Position numbers and translations under genes: made by a program | In this document: in pieces, positions 17,105-26,044 of the stretch | How positions within the stretch are numbered: the stretch's first letter is position 1 | Layout of the letters: each line of letters begins with the position of its first letter | Notes under the pieces: model-generated | Databases searched by the model: none | Seen by the model: the letters and a program-made list of their open reading frames with translations, nothing else | What the model was told of the DNA's origin: nothing | Origin: Clostridia bacterium | GTDB taxonomy: Bacteria; Bacillota; Clostridia; Lachnospirales; Lachnospiraceae | Assembly: GCA_910574255.1 (NCBI GenBank) | Contig: CAJTAK010000005.1 | Location: forward strand, 318,733 to 382,732 | Length of the DNA stretch: 64,000 nt | Direction of reading: 5' to 3'

Positions 17105-18418
17105 ATGAGCCGCACTACAAGAAAGCAGCTGCTTTCTATGACAGATACATTGATTAAGGCAAATAAGGCATTGAAAATTAATCTGCCCAAAGCCTTTAAA
17201 AAGAAGGAAGCGCTTATTCAGCTTCTGTCGGATTGCCAGGACAGCGCTATTTCCATTGGGGAAAATATGGAGAAGCTGTATGGAGACGGGACGGAAACCG
17301 TGGCAGAGCTGGAGGCTTACTGTGAAAGTCTTTATCAGATGACGCTGGCTTTGGAGAATCCGGGGCAGGCAAAGGAGCAGCTGCAGACATTGACAAGGCA
17401 GCTTCTTCAAATCCGCCGCCTGATTGAAAAGGAGGTTCCGGATCGCTTGGAAGCAGTTTTTCTGCCTTATAAAGCATCTATGTGGGATTCGCTGGAGAGT
17501 ATTTGGATGGCGGCCAGGGAGGATCCGGATTGTGATACCTATGTGATACCTATTCCTTACTATGATAAAAATCCGGACGGAACTTTTCGTGAAGAGCATT
17601 ACGAAGGAAAGCTGTTTCCTGATGAGGTACCGATCACCCGATATGATGAATATGACTTTGGAATTCGGATGCCCGATGTGATTTTTATTCATAATCCATA
17701 TGATAAAGGGAATTATGTTACCTCAGTACATCCGTATTTTTATTCTAAAAATCTGAAAAAATTTACTGAAAAGCTGGTTTATGTACCTTATTTTGTCCTA
17801 AACGGTGAGGGGATTGACGATCTCTACTCTACACCCACGGCCGTACTGTATGCAGATTATGTCATTGCACAGACAGAGAAAGAGCGGCAGGACTATATCC
17901 GGCACTGCAGTGCTTTGTATCCGGAGGGGAATTTTGAAAAGAAGGTTCTTGCGCTTGGTTCGCCCAAGCTGGACAAGGCACGTGCCGTAAACAGGGACAA
18001 CGTGACAGTTCCAAAAGAATGGCTGAAGCGGATAGAGGGAAGAAAAGTAATTCTTTATAATACGAGTTTAAACGGTTTTCTCAAAGACAGTGAAAAGTAT
18101 CTGATAAAAATGCGGGATGTTTTTACGCTTTTTCAGAAGAGAGAAGATGCCGTACTGCTTTGGCGGCCCCATCCTTTGATGGAGAGTACGCTTCTGTCCA
18201 TGAGGTTGGAATTGTATGAACGATATATTGAATTGAAGGAGTGGTTTTTGAAGGAAGATATCGGGATTTATGACGATACTGCGGATATGTATCCGGCTAT
18301 TGGGCTTAGTGATGCTTACTATGGGGATTGGAGTTCTCTGGTATGGCTGTATCGGGAGACGGGGAAGCCGGTGATGATACAGGATGTGGAAGTAAGGATA
18401 GATGAGAAAGAAGGATAG
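17105..18418 (+). CDS. CDP-glycerol glycerophosphotransferase-like protein
   Basis: 437 residues. The N-terminal ~125 residues are helical and probably coiled-coil. The C-terminal part has the TagB/TagF-like pattern: LVYVPYFVLNGEG, a YVIAQTEKER block, LGSPKLDKA, VLLWRPHPL (the RPHP motif) and DAYYGDWSSLVWLYRETGKP near the end. Such enzymes move polyol phosphate from a CDP-alditol onto an acceptor. Together with the cytidylyltransferases just upstream it forms a plausible make-and-transfer pair. The acceptor (flagellin glycan or another surface glycan) is inferred from position. Confidence 0.78.
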   Translation: MSRTTRKQLLSMTDTLIKANKALKINLPKAFKKKEALIQLLSDCQDSAISIGENMEKLYGDGTETVAELEAYCESLYQMTLALENPGQAKEQLQTLTRQLLQIRRLIEKEVPDRLEAVFLPYKASMWDSLESIWMAAREDPDCDTYVIPIPYYDKNPDGTFREEHYEGKLFPDEVPITRYDEYDFGIRMPDVIFIHNPYDKGNYVTSVHPYFYSKNLKKFTEKLVYVPYFVLNGEGIDDLYSTPTAVLYADYVIAQTEKERQDYIRHCSALYPEGNFEKKVLALGSPKLDKARAVNRDNVTVPKEWLKRIEGRKVILYNTSLNGFLKDSEKYLIKMRDVFTLFQKREDAVLLWRPHPLMESTLLSMRLELYERYIELKEWFLKEDIGIYDDTADMYPAIGLSDAYYGDWSSLVWLYRETGKPVMIQDVEVRIDEKEG

Positions 18419-18455
18419 GGTTCGCATTTTGTTTTTATGGATGTCAATGAACTAT

Positions 18456-18490
18456 AGGCAGTCTGAGATTTAGTCTAAGGCTGCCTTTTG
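18456..18490 (+). terminator. Terminator of the flagellin modification operon
   Basis: AGGCAG (18456-18461) pairs with CTGCCT (18481-18486), with inner pairing TCTGAGA/TAGTCTAAG and a TTTT run. Ends the 14.5-18.4 kb gene run. Confidence 0.6.
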
Positions 18491-18619
18491 GTGTATAGAT
18501 TTTGCTTAATGGATTCCAGCTTTAACCTATACTTATTTTTTTGAGCTAAATAGCCGATAATAAATAATATATATAGAATTTAATTCCTTTGGAAACTTAA
18601 TAAAATGGAGATGATGAAG

Positions 18620-19576
18620 ATGGGCGGGAATTTTAAGAAATTGATAACATTTGCATTATCTGCGGTTATGGCTATAGGATTATCCGTGACAACTTATGCA
18701 AGTGAACCAGAGTCAATGCAAATAGCTGGAGATGATAAGATTCAGGTTGTTTTGCCGACAGACGCCATAGGGATTTTTGATTTTATATTAGATCCTCAGG
18801 AACTGATTAATAAGACAAATGCGTCCGCCTATGACGGGCAGATTTTTGAGGAAGGAGCTACGCTTTTTTTTAAACGATCAGATAGTGAAGCTCTGGTCGA
18901 TTACAGCAGCACCAGTGATGCAGTGACCATTACGAACAACGGGTCTGTACCCATAGATGTTGTTATAACGGCAGGCATTACTGTCTTAGCAAAAGATGGA
19001 TTTGCAATGACAGATGACAGAGAATTTACTGATGATACGAGGGCAAGCCTTTATCTGGCATTGATAGATGGAGAAACAGAAGTTCCTATTATGGGGGCAA
19101 AAGAAGAGGCAGCGAGCTTGACTATAACGATTCCGCCATCCTCAGAGGAAGAAGATAACGAATATTCATTTCGACTCACTGGTGCAGCAAATAAAGAGGG
19201 TGATTGGTCCAGGATGAAGGACATTTCATTTGAGGTAGCGGTTACCTGGATAGTAGTTCCGCAAGAAGAGATAATTCCTGAAGAAGAAATGATTCCAGAG
19301 AGCGGAGAAATGGGTTTGCCAGATATGCAGGGGGCAGAGAACATTCCTGTGGAAGATCCTGGTGAGAAAATAGTGCGGAAGATACTGCCGGTTGTAACAG
19401 ACAGCAATGCGGCACCAGATAAAGAAGAAAGCAATTCTCTGCCTATGGATATAACATCTGATAGCCCAACAGAGAAAAACGAATCAGCAGTGGAAGAAAA
19501 ACAACCCGTTGGGGGAGAAGCAAAAGCAGAGGATGCTTCAACAATAGAAAATAGTTCAGAGGATATTGCCCCATAA
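18620..19576 (+). CDS. Secreted acidic protein of unknown function
   Basis: 318 residues from ATG 18620, chosen because GGAG at 18607-18610 is well spaced (ATGs at 18605, 18611 and 18614 are alternatives). A Sec signal peptide KKLITFALSAVMAIGLSVTT is cleaved near YAS. The mature part has a beta-rich domain (about 30-210) with DAVTITNNGSVPIDVVITAG, reminiscent of WxL/TasA-like extracellular beta-sandwich proteins. A long Glu/Pro/Ser-rich, probably disordered tail follows. No sorting signal or membrane anchor is seen. It converges on the O-antigen-ligase-like gene and shares its terminator. Confidence 0.75.
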   Translation: MGGNFKKLITFALSAVMAIGLSVTTYASEPESMQIAGDDKIQVVLPTDAIGIFDFILDPQELINKTNASAYDGQIFEEGATLFFKRSDSEALVDYSSTSDAVTITNNGSVPIDVVITAGITVLAKDGFAMTDDREFTDDTRASLYLALIDGETEVPIMGAKEEAASLTITIPPSSEEEDNEYSFRLTGAANKEGDWSRMKDISFEVAVTWIVVPQEEIIPEEEMIPESGEMGLPDMQGAENIPVEDPGEKIVRKILPVVTDSNAAPDKEESNSLPMDITSDSPTEKNESAVEEKQPVGGEAKAEDASTIENSSEDIAP

Positions 19577-19599
19577 GTTTATGGGGCATATGTTTTTTC
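19567..19599 (+). terminator. Shared terminator at convergent gene ends
   Basis: TGCCCCATA (19567-19575) pairs with TATGGGGCA (19580-19588), followed by TGTTTTTT. The stop codons of the two convergent genes lie in the hairpin itself. Confidence 0.85.
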
Positions 19600-21234
19600 T
19601 TTACATGCGGCCATACCCATAGCTAGCAGTAACCACATGAAAGGTGTCACAATAGGCACATCCAGATTGATGCTTGACTGGAATACATAGCAGATTACAG
19701 CAAGCAGAATTGCCGGAATGTAAGGATTTTTTTTACGATTTTTCATTAGATGCCAAAAAGAGGTTCCAAGAAAGGTTAAATAAGTAATCAAACCTGTCAG
19801 GCCAATAGTCACCAAATATTGCAGGAAGGAATTGTGTGCATTATCTAAATTAGTATTTCCAAAAACATTGTATACATCAAATACAATTGTTTTATTTACC
19901 AGACACCCATAGGTATCCGGACCATAGCCAAACAGCTTATGAAGGAGGGGAAGTCTCTTATACATCCATAGGGATTTGCTCCAGATATATCCTCTGCTAG
20001 TTCCCCATCTATCATTAAAGAGCAGATACTGTCCAAAGGAACCATATCGTTCTGCATTCCCTCTTATGTTCGCATCGAAGAAGACAACACAGACAGCAAG
20101 TATGAGCAAGAGGATTAAAACTCCCCATATATGTACCAGAGTAATATTCTTTCCAACAGAAAAGGAGGTATTCTTTCCCAGCTTTCTATCATAGATCCAG
20201 AATATGATTACAAGGATCCATAGGAGGGGAGCCAGCCGAAGGGTTTGGCAAAAGCCTGCTATTATGGTAAATAAACTGTCTGTTCCAATTATTATACTGG
20301 GATACAGCTTATTAATTATAGCAATAAACTGGATTATAGTAAAAAAAGTTGCAGTAATAATCAAATATTTTTTAATCCCTTCCCTGTTTGTGAACAGAAT
20401 AAATGGAAGAAACACAAAGACAGCTGCAATACTTAAATAAGCATTGTCACTGCGCCCCATTAAGATTGCAGTGAAAGATATTACTAGGCACAAGTAATAC
20501 CAGAGCTGTTTTAACGGCTTTTTTTCTAGAGCAAACATAGCGGATGAAAGCCCTATGACAATGCCGACATAGGCTGTGTAAGTATTGATATTGCCTATAG
20601 TGGAGGTGTAGCTAGCCATTGCTATGACTGCATCTGACGTTTTTCTGAAATGCATAATATCCATACGAAAATAATCTGTAATGCCAAATAGACACAGGAG
20701 CATGCTAACTGCTAAAAATAGCTCCAAAAAATTTCCGTTAAATTTCCAGAAATGGCTGATAATAATATAAGAAGCAACATATAAAGTAAGAAGCAGAAAG
20801 CCGGAGAAACGTCCCTGATCTCCCCAGAAAGCCTCATGAAGATAATCTGATTGCAGAGTAGAAATGCCTGTTGCCAGCCAGAACGCAAGAACAGCAGCAT
20901 CTGCAGCGCAAAAGGTCTTTTTCCAATTTCTGGGATGCAGCCGCAACAAAAAGTCATTGGTATTCTGCCCCTCAAACTTTTTCAAGTCTATGTACACCAT
21001 GCCCAGAACCAGAAAAGGAATGGCGGCCAGCAGAAGGAGAATACAGAAACGATAGCACTGATATTTTGTCTCTAAAATATCATAATAGGAATTATGGAAT
21101 ATCAAAGGAAACACAGTTACCAGGATAAGGATAGCAATGCTGACAGCATCATTCATAATAGAAGAACATTTTTTTGAAAACTCACGACAGCTTTCCCTTC
21201 CTGTATCATTTTTGCTTTCGGTCATTGTAGTCAT
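19579..21234 (-). CDS. O-antigen ligase / Wzy-like polymerase family membrane protein
   Basis: 551 residues with about twelve hydrophobic segments. The diagnostic late periplasmic loop contains NAHNSFLQYLVTIGLTG (O-antigen ligase/WaaL family) after a long soluble loop with GPDTYGC. It joins undecaprenyl-linked glycans to an acceptor or polymerises them on the outer face of the membrane. In this Gram-positive context it may process a surface glycan or glycoprotein. The start at 21234 follows a run of tightly spaced codons with AAGGATG upstream on the reverse strand. Not in an operon. Confidence 0.8.
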   Translation of the reverse strand: MTTMTESKNDTGRESCREFSKKCSSIMNDAVSIAILILVTVFPLIFHNSYYDILETKYQCYRFCILLLLAAIPFLVLGMVYIDLKKFEGQNTNDFLLRLHPRNWKKTFCAADAAVLAFWLATGISTLQSDYLHEAFWGDQGRFSGFLLLTLYVASYIIISHFWKFNGNFLELFLAVSMLLCLFGITDYFRMDIMHFRKTSDAVIAMASYTSTIGNINTYTAYVGIVIGLSSAMFALEKKPLKQLWYYLCLVISFTAILMGRSDNAYLSIAAVFVFLPFILFTNREGIKKYLIITATFFTIIQFIAIINKLYPSIIIGTDSLFTIIAGFCQTLRLAPLLWILVIIFWIYDRKLGKNTSFSVGKNITLVHIWGVLILLLILAVCVVFFDANIRGNAERYGSFGQYLLFNDRWGTSRGYIWSKSLWMYKRLPLLHKLFGYGPDTYGCLVNKTIVFDVYNVFGNTNLDNAHNSFLQYLVTIGLTGLITYLTFLGTSFWHLMKNRKKNPYIPAILLAVICYVFQSSINLDVPIVTPFMWLLLAMGMAACKEKTYAP

Positions 21235-21362
21235 TGGGAAACATCCTTATTTCAAGTTATAGTTGCCTTTCTAAGGCACTGTGATTAGTATAACATTGTG
21301 CTCCGAAATCTGCAAGCTATTGGAAATAAAAACAAGCTTTGTAAGGTGGATGATTCTTTGAA

Positions 21363-21540
21363 AAGTGTAAACATACTGCTCAAAAAAGAAAAGCCTCAAA
21401 AATACTGTAAATACAGTACTTTCAAGGCTTTTGGCTAGTAGCGAGGAAGGGACTTGAACCCCCGACACAACTCATAAAAAACCCATAAAATAAGGAGGTT
21501 TGAGCACATCGTCTGTAAAGTGTAAACAAAAGTGTAAACA
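21363..21540 (+). repeat. Three AAGTGTAAACA repeats around the tRNA fragment
   Basis: Identical 11-mers at 21363-21373, 21518-21528 and 21530-21540 flank the tRNA-like core. The arrangement (core plus outlying direct repeats) resembles arm-type sites for a tyrosine integrase, but no integrase is present in the window. Confidence 0.45.
21439..21467 (-). other. 3' end fragment of a tRNA gene, likely element attachment site
   Basis: Reverse strand: GGGGGTTCAAGTCCCTT (T-arm) followed by CCTCGCTA (acceptor strand and discriminator A) matches the last ~28 nt of a tRNA. No matching 5' half or CCA follows. AT-rich element genes begin right after it. This is the expected left junction when an element integrates in a tRNA 3' end. 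The isotype cannot be assigned. The intact tRNA would be expected beyond the right edge. Confidence 0.7.
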
Positions 21541-21560
21541 TAATATTAGGACATTAGCAT

Positions 21561-21602
21561 AAGTCCATTATCAGTTGTAGAAATATGATTGATAGTGGGC
21601 TT
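21561..21602 (+). terminator. Hairpin near the element left end
   Basis: AAGTCCATTATCA (21561-21573) pairs with TGATAGTGGGCTT (21590-21602) with two wobble pairs, followed by ATTT. A second hairpin CCCCTGTA/TACAGGGG lies at about 21656-21692. The rest of 21235-21831 holds no gene that can be supported. Confidence 0.5.
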
Positions 21603-21831
21603 ATTTAGTGCCTTAATTACTATCTGATAAAAACCCCACTCTTATATCCGTAAAACCCCTGTATGAGCCGCACAGAGCCTTACAGGGGCATTCTATAACC
21701 GCAATCCCACAGTAACTTGAAAGTACAGTTTCATTGCCGGAAAGGAGGATGCATGACATTAGATATTTGAAATTTAAAAGAAGAATTGATTAATAATTAC
21801 TACATGACAAAATATGGAGGTAAAAACAAAA

Positions 21832-22173
21832 ATGAATGAGAAGCTTATTAAGCCAGGAGTAGTGAAGCGGATTGCTGATTCACTAAGACACAAAGATAAG
21901 AATTATACGCAGGAAGATATTGAAACGATTCTGTCTGCATTTTGGGATGTCGTTATTGATGCGATTTCGAATGGCGATTCCGTAAAGCTCAATGGTTATG
22001 TCACAATAGGAACAAAACATATGGCTGAACGTAAATCAAGGAATGTGGTTGAAAATCGGACTATGATTCTGCCAGAACATTACAGGGTACATTTCAAGCC
22101 AGGTTCAAAGCTGAATCAAGCAGCAAAAGATTTTACAGCAAAAGAATTAGGAGGACAAGCGAAAAATGAATAA
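21832..22173 (+). CDS. HU/IHF-like DNA-binding protein 1
   Basis: 113 residues from ATG 21832 with GGAGG at 21816-21820. The HU-type order is an N-terminal helical pair (KRIADSLRHKDKNYTQEDIETILSAF), then VKLNGYVTIG (HU: VxIxGFGxF) and a C-terminal VHFKPGSKLNQAAK (HU: IxFKPGKxLKxxVN). It differs from canonical HU in the DNA arm. It overlaps a second HU-like gene by 8 bp. Element-encoded HU proteins usually bend DNA for replication or packaging. Confidence 0.75.
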   Translation: MNEKLIKPGVVKRIADSLRHKDKNYTQEDIETILSAFWDVVIDAISNGDSVKLNGYVTIGTKHMAERKSRNVVENRTMILPEHYRVHFKPGSKLNQAAKDFTAKELGGQAKNE

Positions 22174-22597
22174 CGTATTACATAAAATGGATGTAGTCAA
22201 CAAAATATCAGAGAAGTTAATTGATGAAAAAATAGTCATAGGCGGTAATAAGAGTTTCTACAAAAGGAAATATCATCTGAAATATACACAGAAGATTATT
22301 GCAAACGTATTGGATGCTTTCTGGGACGTAATAGCTGACGTTATAGAGGATGGCGATTCTATTAAGCTGTATAACTATATTAAAATAGAACCCAGATATT
22401 ATAAGGCAGTCAAATTAAATGCGAAAGGTTTTCCAGGGATAAAAGAAAATATTGTTCCGGCACGATATAGAATGAAATTTATTATGGGCGAACGTCTGAA
22501 AGAAGCATGCAGAAAGCTGTCACAAAAGAAATGCGGCGATTCTATTCCAGATTCTATTTCAGAGGGTGAAGAACAGACAGAATGTGGGGAGGAATAA
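22166..22597 (+). CDS. HU/IHF-like DNA-binding protein 2
   Basis: 143 residues. It shares the pattern of the upstream gene: TQKIIANVLDAFWDVIADVIEDGDSIKLYNY and YRMKFIMGERLKEACRKL. It has a longer N-terminus with a basic stretch KSFYKRKYHLK and an acidic tail. The overlapping start implies translational coupling; the two proteins could form a heterodimer. More divergent than its neighbour, so the family call is less certain. Confidence 0.65.
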   Translation: MNNVLHKMDVVNKISEKLIDEKIVIGGNKSFYKRKYHLKYTQKIIANVLDAFWDVIADVIEDGDSIKLYNYIKIEPRYYKAVKLNAKGFPGIKENIVPARYRMKFIMGERLKEACRKLSQKKCGDSIPDSISEGEEQTECGEE

Positions 22598-22601
22598 TCT
22601 C

Positions 22602-22835
22602 ATGTATGGCAAAGTGACAAGATATTTTCGGGACAAAGGATATGGCTTTATTCATGGCGAAGATGGCAATACTTATTTCATTCATTGTTCAAAGCTGAAT
22701 GGAGAGCATATTGAAAGAGGATATTATGTCTCTTTTAAGCCATTCCAAAATGACAGAAGTGATTATAATGCAAAGAATATTATGGTGATAGAAGCACAGG
22801 AAAGGAAAAGAAAGTATGGCAATACACGTAAGTAA
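22602..22835 (+). CDS. Cold-shock-domain-like protein
   Basis: 77 residues. YGKVTRYFRDKGYGFIHG and TYFIHCSKL correspond to the RNP1/RNP2 strands of the cold-shock fold (KWFNxxKGFGFI, VFVH). ATG 22602 has GGGAGGAATAAT upstream. It probably binds single-stranded nucleic acid. It overlaps the next gene by 20 bp. Confidence 0.7.
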   Translation: MYGKVTRYFRDKGYGFIHGEDGNTYFIHCSKLNGEHIERGYYVSFKPFQNDRSDYNAKNIMVIEAQERKRKYGNTRK

Positions 22836-23253
22836 CATGGATGAGCTGGCAAAGGCGATGCAGCCGGTATTATTAAAAATGGTTGACCAGTTGGCAGACA
22901 GGGTACATGAGACTTTGAATTATTTCTTAGAGGATTATTATTCGGGGTATGAACCATCAAGTTACCAGAGGACAAAGGATTTCCTCTATTCGGCTGTAAA
23001 GGTTGATGCACATCCATATAAGGGTGGTGTAAAAGCAAGCGTATATATTGATTATGATTCTATGAATAATTATGTAAATGCTAGCGGATACCAAGTGGCA
23101 AAGTGGTCGAATGAGGGCAAACATGGAGGTATGGAAGTGAGCCATAAGCCTCGTGTGTGGGATGATACTCTGGATGAGACTGTTAATAATGGGGAACTTT
23201 TAAAGTTGGCAATTGAATATTTAAAGAGTAAGGGATTTTCAGTAAGGAATTAA
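22816..23253 (+). CDS. Hypothetical protein, phage minor-protein-like
   Basis: 145 residues: an N-terminal helix (MDELAKAMQPVLLKMVDQLADRVHETL), a YSGYEPSSYQRTKDFLYSAVKV segment and VSHKPRVWDDTL. The layout (helix, tyrosine-rich centre, W/N-E-G-K region) resembles small phage or integrative-element proteins such as HK97 gp10-like completion proteins, but no structural phage genes are near. Function unknown. Confidence 0.5.
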   Translation: MAIHVSNMDELAKAMQPVLLKMVDQLADRVHETLNYFLEDYYSGYEPSSYQRTKDFLYSAVKVDAHPYKGGVKASVYIDYDSMNNYVNASGYQVAKWSNEGKHGGMEVSHKPRVWDDTLDETVNNGELLKLAIEYLKSKGFSVRN

Positions 23254-23268
23254 GAAAGGAATAAATAT

Positions 23269-23610
23269 ATGAAATTTAAAGCAGCGGATAGAATGGCACT
23301 GGTAAACAAGAAGACCATGAAAAAGTTAGTCAAATATTTTGCAAGAGAAGATTGTACCAATTTTGATTTATCACAGGTGGTTAATTATCTTGTTGATATT
23401 GCGATTGGTGAATTAGAGGCAATAGATGAAATGGAGCATGTAAAAGATGAAGAAATGAATTGTGGTGAATGCGAATTTTTAAAATCGTATAACCATACAT
23501 ATAAGAATTATTATTGTGATCATGAAGACAGAATTGACGATATGGGGAAATTGAGCGTTGATGAGTTACTGAATAGAAGTCCTGAATGGTGTCCATTAAG
23601 AAAAAATTAG
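23269..23610 (+). CDS. Hypothetical Cys-rich protein
   Basis: 113 residues, with GAAAGG upstream of ATG 23269. The C-terminal half has CGECEFLK, then YYCDHED and SPEWCPLR, a four-cysteine/histidine pattern suggesting a bound zinc. The N-terminal half is helical. Common style for small phage and plasmid proteins; no function assigned. Confidence 0.6.
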   Translation: MKFKAADRMALVNKKTMKKLVKYFAREDCTNFDLSQVVNYLVDIAIGELEAIDEMEHVKDEEMNCGECEFLKSYNHTYKNYYCDHEDRIDDMGKLSVDELLNRSPEWCPLRKN

Positions 23611-23625
23611 CATAGGAGACATTAT

Positions 23626-23931
23626 ATGCAATTCAAAGATTTAGAATGGAAAGACGTTGTATCAGATGGCGTGACTGTGTGTAGTCATTGTGAGATCAAT
23701 TTATGTGGCGTAATTAGGATGGAATTCCGTATCAACCATGAGCCAGAAGAAAATAAATATCTTCTATACTGTTTTGGTAAAGGCAGTCTCAGAAGATTAC
23801 AGCCTGAAAAGTATGATTCCATAGAATTAGCAAAGAATGCAGCATATAGGATATATTCAAATGAGATGGCAAGGATAAAGAAAGCGGTTGATTATCTGGT
23901 TTATACTGAAAATAGTAATAATAATGATTGA
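23626..23931 (+). CDS. Hypothetical protein, 101 aa
   Basis: Small soluble protein with a mixed beta/alpha pattern and a C-terminal helix (EMARIKKAVDYLVY). ATG 23626 has AGGAGAC upstream. It is the last gene of the HU operon, before a 700 bp non-coding stretch. No recognised motif. Confidence 0.55.
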   Translation: MQFKDLEWKDVVSDGVTVCSHCEINLCGVIRMEFRINHEPEENKYLLYCFGKGSLRRLQPEKYDSIELAKNAAYRIYSNEMARIKKAVDYLVYTENSNNND

Positions 23932-24640
23932 CAACCATTTGGTGGCAAGTGAAATTTAACGACAACTATTTGGTGGTGGTTGAAAATAGCAAAGGAAAAT
24001 TCCCGTGGCTAAATATAAATTATTAACATCATAGAGCAATCAAAAAATAATCTGTAAAAACCGAAATTTAAGAAATTCTAACTATTAACCATTTCGATTG
24101 TGTGATTCTACACAATAATTCCATTAAATGATGATGAAAACTGAATATTTGAATGAGATAAATCAACAAGGGACATAAAAGTTTTAAGTCCCATTAGTGA
24201 ACGTGAACAAAGGGCTGAATGAAATGTTTAGTCCTTATTACAATGTAAAAATTTAACATTTCTGGTCAGAGAGTGTAACAGATGCAAAAGTCAAATAATG
24301 AATTTTTGTTAAGTTTTTGTAGAAGAGTAATTATGTGATGTCCCGAAATGGGATGTCACATAGAAAGAGAGAAATAGAAGAGAGAAGTGTTATTTAGTGG
24401 CAATGAATCAATTATTAGATGAAAGGAATTGCAGATGAGAAAAAACAATTACAAACAGTCAACCAGAATCTTATCCCCGTTAGGGGTAAGAATGGATCTC
24501 TTTTAGTAAGAGGGATCTCCTTTAGTAGTAGTATCGGAATGGGCAAATGGATGCCCATTTGTCCTAGGAGAAATTAGAAAAAAGGGCAAATGATTGCCTA
24601 AAACGAAACTTAGGTTAATTTTACTTTATGAAAGGGAATT
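23932..24640 (+). ncRNA. Non-coding stretch dense in hairpins (possible structured RNA)
   Basis: No gene is supported in these 709 bp, but many short stem-loops are: ATTGTGT/ACACAAT (24097-24116), GGGAC/GTCCC (24170-24192), a 10 bp AAGGGCTGAA/TTTAGTCCTT stem (about 24210-24236), an 11 bp stem at 24334-24360, CTTATCCCC/GGGGTAAG (24470-24490), a 10 bp GGGCAAATGG/CCATTTGTCC stem (24541-24564) and GGCAA/TTGCC (24584-24597). CCTAA/TTAGG then T-rich sequence near 24597-24620 may terminate. No strong promoter is found. May be a structured RNA or a replication origin. Confidence 0.4.
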
Positions 24641-24645
24641 GATTT

Positions 24646-24837
24646 ATGTATAACAAAAATATTAAACCAATTTACAACTATGATTTACAAGAGTGCAATT
24701 TGTTATTTAAGAAAGGTATTCATCCTATTGGTTGTGGCATAGGTGATAAAGACGGACGAGTATTTCATGTTTTTATGGCAGACAGAAGATACTTTGATGC
24801 AGTGAGATTGATACAATATGAAAATGCTGAAAAATAA
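24646..24837 (+). CDS. Hypothetical protein, 63 aa
   Basis: MYNKNIKPIYNYDLQECN... with AAAGGGAATTG upstream of ATG 24646. It contains HPIGCGIGDKDGRVFHVF, a glycine-rich turn of a kind seen in small element proteins. Lies between the hairpin region and the Rep-like gene. Confidence 0.55.
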   Translation: MYNKNIKPIYNYDLQECNLLFKKGIHPIGCGIGDKDGRVFHVFMADRRYFDAVRLIQYENAEK

Positions 24838-24878
24838 CAAAGAAATTAATCTGATTTATGCAAAGGAATGTTATTTAT

Positions 24879-25841
24879 ATGAAATTATTTTTGGACAAAC
24901 AACTGAATACAAACGATAAGGAAACAGCTATACTAGCGATACTTAATGGAATGTATAGTAAGAAATATAATCACCTGAGTACATCTATGAACCTAATTGG
25001 ATATGAGATGACAGGCAAGTTTTTGAAAACATCAAATAAAAGAGAGCGCACAATAATTGATGGGATTAAAGGTGCGATACATTCACTTGCTGATAAAGGA
25101 ATTATAGGAATCATAGAGAAAAGCAATGACAACTATATTTTCTCTGATAAGGGACTGGAAGTAAATTCTGATAAGAAAAAGTTTGTTGTATTGGAACAGT
25201 GGGAAATGCAGTGTATATTTGAAAAGGCAAACAAACCTTTTAATGTGTTCTCTTTTTATTATTCATTAATTGGAACGATTAATAATCAAACTAAAGAATG
25301 GCATATGCCTCAAGATGAAATGGTAACACTATGGGGATATGGGAAAGAGACCGTCAATGATTACCTGGAACAATTAGAGAATATGAAACTTATTTATGTG
25401 TATAGGCATAAGAAGCGTAGGGCTAATGGTACATACTACAAGCTGAATAATTCATATGGCAGGTATTGTGATAAGGATGCTGTTATTGCTGAAGCATTGA
25501 AATATTCTGATACAGTAGAATGTGAAGATTTTGTTGAAAAACTCGACAGAAGGGCAATAAAGCTAAGATATAACGCTTATTGTGATGGTGCAAAGAAATA
25601 TAATGATCCTGCTGCCGTGATTGCTTTATACAAGGAATGTCTGGCATACAATAAATCACTGAAATATAAGCCAGTAGAAGGGTATTATGATGGCGAGTAT
25701 AAACAGGGTGAATTATTAGATTTAACTGTATTTTCTGATGAAGTAAGGAATGAGGTTGATGACAATTGGGGAGAGCCTAATTCAATGGAGCAGGATTTCA
25801 CCATAGAAGAAATACTTGATATGCCAGTAATGAGTAAATAA
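24879..25841 (+). CDS. Winged-helix replication-initiator-like protein
   Basis: 320 residues from ATG 24879 with AAGG at 24863-24866 (an upstream ATG at 24858 is less well placed). Two helix-turn-helix-like units are visible: residues ~5-95 with IKGAIHSLADKGIIGIIEK, and ~110-180 with MVTLWGYGKETVNDYLEQLENMKLIYVYRHKK, the latter in the usual winged-helix order. The C-terminal part is acidic. The architecture resembles Rep proteins of Firmicute plasmids and integrative elements and is echoed by the 53.3-54.1 kb gene. The hairpin-rich stretch upstream could be the origin. Confidence 0.55.
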   Translation: MKLFLDKQLNTNDKETAILAILNGMYSKKYNHLSTSMNLIGYEMTGKFLKTSNKRERTIIDGIKGAIHSLADKGIIGIIEKSNDNYIFSDKGLEVNSDKKKFVVLEQWEMQCIFEKANKPFNVFSFYYSLIGTINNQTKEWHMPQDEMVTLWGYGKETVNDYLEQLENMKLIYVYRHKKRRANGTYYKLNNSYGRYCDKDAVIAEALKYSDTVECEDFVEKLDRRAIKLRYNAYCDGAKKYNDPAAVIALYKECLAYNKSLKYKPVEGYYDGEYKQGELLDLTVFSDEVRNEVDDNWGEPNSMEQDFTIEEILDMPVMSK

Positions 25842-25875
25842 AGCAACGAACAAAATAATGTTTCGGATAATGAAT

Positions 25876-25905
25876 CTCATGATAATAGCAATCATGAGTT
25901 ATTTT
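25876..25905 (+). terminator. Hairpin after the Rep-like gene
   Basis: CTCATGAT (25876-25883) pairs with ATCATGAG (25891-25898), followed by TTATTTT. Weak U-run. Confidence 0.45.
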
Positions 25906-26044
25906 GCGTTACTGGAAAAGATTCAGATTGTATTGATATAGATGATCTGTATTGATAATTATATCTATTACAAAAAATAGGTTGAATATATCCTATAAAT
26001 TGCATATACTATATTTAAAATACGATATTAGGAGATATTTGATT

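Noticed and set aside
21271..21468. Short reverse frame over the tRNA fragment
   Set aside because: Its N-terminal residues are translated from tRNA and terminator sequence, and there is no ribosome binding site.
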